This document shows, one piece after another, positions 7,990-10,672 of a stretch of 10,672 nucleotides of DNA; within the stretch, counting starts at the first letter, position 1; every line of letters begins with the position of its first letter. This DNA is from Dialister sp. UBA7295 (GTDB lineage Bacteria > Bacillota > Negativicutes > Veillonellales > Dialisteraceae), in the NCBI GenBank assembly GCA_002471975.1, contig DKQZ01000071.1:1-10672 (forward strand), written 5' to 3'. Position numbers and translations under genes: made by a program. The notes beneath the pieces are model-generated. The model saw only the letters and a list, made by a program, of their open reading frames with translations. It was not told the origin of the DNA and made no database searches.

Positions 7990-9642
7990 GTGAAAATGCC
8001 TGTCGGACTGTCCGATTTTTCCATGCTGATCCGCGGCGGTTATTATTTCGTGGATAAAACAGATTTTATCCGAAAAATCATCGATAATCATGCCAATGTG
8101 ACGCTCTTGGCACGGCCCCGCCGGTTTGGGAAGACTCTGACTCTTTCCATGGTGGATTATTTCTTTAATATTTCCCACAGACTGGAATCGGCCAATCTTT
8201 TCAAAGGGACAAAAATTTCTGCCTCCGGCAGCAGGTATATGGATTTGCGAGGGACAAAACCGGTACTTTTCCTGACGCTGAAGGATATACGGGTGGACAC
8301 CTATGATTCCATGGTCTTTCAGCTTTCCAACCTTATGGGAGATGTATACGATTCTTTTCATTTCCTGCCCGAAAGCCCATCCCTCACGGAAAGGCAGAAA
8401 AACTATTACGGAAAAATCGTGAAGGGCCCGGCTACCGAAGATGAGCTCATGCCGGCGCTCCGGAATCTCATTGATATGCTGGCCGCCCATTATGGAAAAC
8501 CGGTACTGCTGCTCCTTGATGAATATGATGCGCCGATGCAGAAGGCCTGGGATGCAGGGTATTATGAAAAAGCCATATCCTTCATGCGGAATTTCCTCTC
8601 TCCCGCACTGAAGGACAATCCGTCCCTCGACTTCGCCCTGATCACCGGCGTTCTCCGGATTGCAAAGGAAAGCATCTTCAGCGGTCTCAATAACCTTTCC
8701 GTATCCACCGTCCTTGGCGGAGGCTACGCCGGTGATTTCGGTTTCACCGGGGACGAAGTGCGGAAAATAGCCGAAGATTTTCATCAGGTCGGGAAAATGG
8801 ACGAACTGGCAAGCTGGTATGACGGCTACAATTTCCAGGGGCTGGACATATACAATCCCTGGTCCGTTATCAACTATTTCCATCACCATGGCGAGGCTGC
8901 CTCCTACTGGGTAAATACGTCGGACAACCGGATCCTTGCCTGGCTCCTTGCCAATGCCGACGAACGGCGATGGCAGGAAGTCCGCCAGCTTATGGAAGGA
9001 AAAAGCATCATTTCCGGCATTGATGAAAACGTGGTCTACGGCCGCCTGGCCCCGGACCGGAATATGCTTTATACGGTCCTTCTCTTCACAGGTTACCTGA
9101 AACCCCTCCGCTCCGTCGACCTTCGCCGGGGACTCTATGAGCTTTCCCTTCCCAACAGGGAAATACGGGACGTCTTTGAAGATGAAATCCTGAGCCCTCT
9201 GGGTGAAGGAAATAAAGATATCGCTCTCTACGAGATGCAGAAAGCCATGATGAGGGGAAATAAAGAGTCCTTCCAGTTCAATCTGGGAGACATACTCCGC
9301 CGTTCCGTCAGCATTCACGACGCGGCGAAACCGGAAAGCTTCTACCATGGACTGATGCTGGGATTTGCCCTTTACTATGAAAATGACTACACCATCCGAT
9401 CAAACCGCGAAAGCGGCTTTGGCCGATATGACCTTGCCATGCTGCCGAAGAAAGAAAACCTTCCCGGTATCATCATGGAATTCAAAGCAGTGAAGGATGA
9501 AAAGGATATGGAAAAAGCTGCGGAAAAGGCAAAAGAACAGATAGAGGAAAAATCCTACGCCACGGAGCTGAAGGATGCCGGAGTTCGTGCCATCTGGACT
9601 TATGGCATCGCCTTCTGCGGCAAAAAAGTGCTCGTCAAATGA
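7990..9642 (+). CDS. AAA-ATPase-like protein with C-terminal PD-(D/E)XK nuclease-superfamily domain (PF09820/PF08011 type)
   Basis: This 550-aa protein has an N-terminal AAA-ATPase-like domain and a C-terminal PD-(D/E)XK (DUF1703) domain. Seen: the family's opening pattern with YYFVDKT (18-24); the P-loop ARPRRFGKTL (41-50, K48), a typical variant Walker A; a Walker B LLLLDEYDAP centred on D177-E178; and near the C-terminus GRYDL (D481) then MEFKAV (E497, K499), which fits the nuclease core D...ExK. Both active sites look complete and the length is normal for the family. No signal peptide or membrane segment is apparent, so it should be cytoplasmic. The biological role of this family is not established; it occurs in many, often variable, copies in gut anaerobes. 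The start is GTG at 7990, forced by an upstream in-frame stop; ATG at 7996 is the alternative. The gene has its own promoter, is separated from addA by three terminators, is followed by a terminator, and lies between long direct repeats, which suggests recent gain. A role in phage or plasmid conflict is possible but unproven. Confidence 0.88.
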   Translation: MKMPVGLSDFSMLIRGGYYFVDKTDFIRKIIDNHANVTLLARPRRFGKTLTLSMVDYFFNISHRLESANLFKGTKISASGSRYMDLRGTKPVLFLTLKDIRVDTYDSMVFQLSNLMGDVYDSFHFLPESPSLTERQKNYYGKIVKGPATEDELMPALRNLIDMLAAHYGKPVLLLLDEYDAPMQKAWDAGYYEKAISFMRNFLSPALKDNPSLDFALITGVLRIAKESIFSGLNNLSVSTVLGGGYAGDFGFTGDEVRKIAEDFHQVGKMDELASWYDGYNFQGLDIYNPWSVINYFHHHGEAASYWVNTSDNRILAWLLANADERRWQEVRQLMEGKSIISGIDENVVYGRLAPDRNMLYTVLLFTGYLKPLRSVDLRRGLYELSLPNREIRDVFEDEILSPLGEGNKDIALYEMQKAMMRGNKESFQFNLGDILRRSVSIHDAAKPESFYHGLMLGFALYYENDYTIRSNRESGFGRYDLAMLPKKENLPGIIMEFKAVKDEKDMEKAAEKAKEQIEEKSYATELKDAGVRAIWTYGIAFCGKKVLVK

Positions 9643-9665
9643 TTGTATCCAAATAGAGGGGGGTA

Positions 9666-9684
9666 CAACATACACAATATGTTG
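9666..9684. repeat. Short perfect inverted repeat after the ATPase gene
   Basis: CAACATA (9666-9672) and TATGTTG (9678-9684) are perfect inverted 7-mers with a 5-nt spacer, 23 nt after the stop. There is no T tract, so it is not a convincing terminator. It could be a weak transcript-end hairpin or a protein site. Confidence 0.4.
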
Positions 9685-9702
9685 AATGCCCGGAAATTAT
9701 AA

Positions 9703-9732
9703 AGTTATCAGTGATCAGTTCATAGTTATCAG
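9703..9732 (-). repeat. Heptamer repeat array, reverse orientation (element B, left end)
   Basis: Read on the minus strand, AACTATG, AACTGAT, CACTGAT and AACT continue the same 7-bp phase as the other arrays. It is the inverted partner of 9845-9872 and lies just left of direct repeat copy B, as 7533-7564 does at a greater distance for copy A. Confidence 0.6.
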
Positions 9733-9739
9733 CAGAAGA

Positions 9740-9774
9740 GGCCCGCATCAGATTAGATGGCGGGCCATTTTTAT
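9740..9774 (+). terminator. Intrinsic terminator of the ATPase gene
   Basis: The arms GGCCCGC (9740-9746) and GCGGGCC (9760-9766) form the same 7-bp stem as in copy A, with a 13-nt loop, followed by ATTTTTAT. It lies about 100 nt after the stop at 9642. Confidence 0.78.
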
Positions 9775-9808
9775 AAGCGGTATTCATTAAAAAGTATAAA
9801 TTGCATAT

Positions 9809-9838
9809 AAAAAAGCCGCCTCTCTATCTAAAGGCGGC
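9809..9838 (-). terminator. Intrinsic terminator of the HD-domain gene
   Basis: On the minus strand GCCGCCT (9832-9838) pairs with AGGCGGC (9815-9821) across a 10-nt loop and is followed by six T residues. It lies about 90 nt after the HD gene stop and faces the forward terminator at 9740-9774, as expected between convergent genes. Confidence 0.82.
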
Positions 9839-9844
9839 CACCAT

Positions 9845-9872
9845 AACTGAGAACTGATAACTAATAACTGAT
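9845..9872 (+). repeat. Heptamer repeat array, forward orientation (element B, right end)
   Basis: The units AACTGAG, AACTGAT, AACTAAT and AACTGAT are followed directly by CTACATCC, as in copy A. With 9703-9732 it frames a 170-bp unit that holds the two opposed terminators. Confidence 0.8.
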
Positions 9873-9925
9873 CTACATCCTCAAAAGTTTTTAAAATGAT
9901 AATTTCTATTTTTTTACAGCCCCAT

Positions 9926-10408
9926 TTACATTTCCCCCGCCAGGATGGCTTTGGCCTTTTTATATTTCTCCACCCGTTTCCGGTCCCCTGCCGTCACCTT
10001 CGGCAGGCGGGAAAGATTGGAATTGTGGATGAGATCGCAGAATTTCACCATCCGGGCCACGGAATTGCCGCTTTTGCGGATGGACCGCACATAGTCCAGG
10101 TACGACTGCCGGGGATTACGGGTGAGGAGCCGGACCGCTTCGGTCACTTCTTTCGGAAAAGACTTCTCCAGGTCCTCCAAAGTGATTTTCGTATCCTCTA
10201 CCGTATCGTGAAGCAAGGCGGTGCAGACGTAATGTTCCCAGTCTGCCTGGTCCTTCGTCAGCCGGTAGGCCAGATTGGCCACATAGACGGGATGAAGGAT
10301 ATAAGGGTCTCCCGCCCGGTCCACCTGCCCCCGGTGCGCCTCCCGGGCCAGTTCGAAAGCATCAAAGGTCCTCCCGGTCAAAGGGAACTCAAGCAATGGA
10401 ATCTTCAT
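9926..10408 (-). CDS. Small HD-domain protein, RelA/SpoT hydrolase-like (candidate stand-alone (p)ppGpp hydrolase)
   Basis: This 160-aa protein is made of one HD domain. It shows the order typical of the RelA/SpoT hydrolase half and of MESH1-like small alarmone hydrolases: AHRGQ (H25), GDPYILHP (H39 in the family's PYIxHP), ALLHDTVEDT (H67-D68, E71-D72) and VKFCDLIHN (D125, N129). The expected metal ligands H25, H67, D68 and D125 are all present, so the active site looks complete. No synthetase, TGS or ACT domain follows, hence a stand-alone hydrolase. The likely reaction is removal of the 3' diphosphate from ppGpp/pppGpp; another nucleotide substrate cannot be excluded. The ATG at 10408 is chosen because GAAGGGGG ends 7 nt upstream; a 27-codon upstream extension to 10489 runs through the predicted promoter and has no family similarity. 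The gene is convergent with the ATPase gene and monocistronic here. Confidence 0.82.
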   Translation of the reverse strand: MKIPLLEFPLTGRTFDAFELAREAHRGQVDRAGDPYILHPVYVANLAYRLTKDQADWEHYVCTALLHDTVEDTKITLEDLEKSFPKEVTEAVRLLTRNPRQSYLDYVRSIRKSGNSVARMVKFCDLIHNSNLSRLPKVTAGDRKRVEKYKKAKAILAGEM

Positions 10409-10456
10409 GAAAATACCCCCTTCTGCAACTGAAAAGTTTTCGTTTTCTACGGGAAC

Positions 10457-10489
10457 AGTATAGCAGGGAGAAGGGACAGGGGATGTCAC
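10457..10489 (-). promoter_or_regulatory. Promoter of the HD-domain gene
   Basis: On the minus strand TATACT (10457-10462) is preceded by TGC (10463-10465), an extended -10. A -35-like GTGACA lies at 10484-10489, but the 21-nt spacer is too long to count on. The leader would be about 45 nt. Confidence 0.55.
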
Positions 10490-10541
10490 GGGGGATAATT
10501 TTTATTTGGGTTATCCCTTGAGGAAATCTGTAAGATGAAGG

Positions 10542-10672
10542 GCTTTTGAATCGGGAGTGTCGGGGTGATCGGGACGATTGGGATGGCATTGCCCCTGAAG
10601 GGCAGCAGAAAACGGATTGGGGACTTGGGATTTCGGATTTCGGGAAGGATATGGGGGTGTACAAAAATAAAA
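10542..10672 (-). repeat. Right-end G-rich repeat, inverted copy of the left-end module
   Basis: The reverse complement of 10640-10672 equals 34-66 over 33 nt, and that of 10542-10565 nearly equals 82-105. The segment between the blocks is longer here than at the left end. On the plus strand GGG triplets start at 10553, 10562, 10571 and 10580, a 9-nt period. The element runs off the window edge. No gene is supported in 10490-10672. Confidence 0.75.

Larger units (their letters stand above)
9735..9935 (+). repeat. Long direct repeat, copy B
   Basis: This is the second copy of the composite repeat at 7716-7914, in the same orientation and about 2.0 kb away. Differences include a 5-nt insertion in the first hairpin loop (AGAT duplicated), a few substitutions near 9779-9804, changes in the heptamers, and a T-rich variant of the TTTTTGTACA block. 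Its right end reaches the stop codon of the HD gene at 9926-9928, so the last codons of that gene coincide with the repeat end. Confidence 0.9.

Noticed and set aside
7804..9348. 514-codon open frame on the minus strand opposite the ATPase gene
   Set aside because: It runs into the heptamer repeat and reverse terminator, and the plus strand has an intact family protein with promoter and ribosome binding site.
9896..10432. 178-codon open frame on the plus strand opposite the HD gene
   Set aside because: Antisense to a complete HD domain; starts inside the repeat with no ribosome binding site.
10593..10612. Small hairpin TGCCC...GGGCA in the right intergenic region
   Set aside because: Only a 5-bp stem, no T tract on either strand and not placed at a gene end.

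Overview
The window looks like chromosomal DNA from a low- to mid-GC Firmicute, most probably a Negativicutes member (Dialister-like). The arguments are AddAB instead of RecBCD, strong AGGAGG-type ribosome binding sites, GTG/ATG starts, and a PF09820/PF08011 'AAA-ATPase-like + PD-(D/E)XK' gene of the kind that is multiplied in anaerobic gut Firmicutes and Bacteroidetes. The genus is an inference from general resemblance, not a proven match. Four genes are well supported.

Layout: (1) 1-252 is an intergenic repeat followed by a probable extended -10 promoter. (2) addB (253-3666) and addA (3650-7489) overlap by 17 nt and form an operon encoding both subunits of the AddAB helicase-nuclease, which resects double-strand breaks for RecA-dependent repair. 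(3) 7490-7989 is a 500-nt non-coding stretch with three forward intrinsic terminators, one reverse terminator, two arrays of 7-bp repeats in opposite orientation, and then a good sigma-A-type promoter. (4) 7990-9642 is a stand-alone predicted P-loop ATPase with a C-terminal PD-(D/E)XK nuclease-superfamily domain. (5) 9643-9925 repeats much of the 7716-7914 sequence: forward terminator, reverse terminator and heptamer array. (6) 9926-10408, minus strand, is a small HD-domain protein resembling the hydrolase half of RelA/SpoT. (7) 10409-10672 holds its promoter and a G-rich repeat that is an inverted copy of the sequence at the left end of the window.

The coding content is mostly conventional. 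The unusual part is the intergenic DNA. A composite repeat occurs as two long direct copies of about 200 bp, roughly 93% identical by eye, on either side of the AAA-ATPase/PD-(D/E)XK gene. A related module lies at both window ends in inverted orientation. The composite contains inverted heptamer arrays around back-to-back terminators, so it resembles a non-autonomous (MITE-like) or STRR-like element. The copy upstream of the ATPase gene carries a reverse terminator with no reverse gene to serve, which suggests that the ATPase gene plus one repeat copy was added between addA and the HD gene. I see no transposase, CRISPR array, tRNA or rRNA. Nothing in the sequence proves that the ATPase gene is a defence system or works with AddAB.
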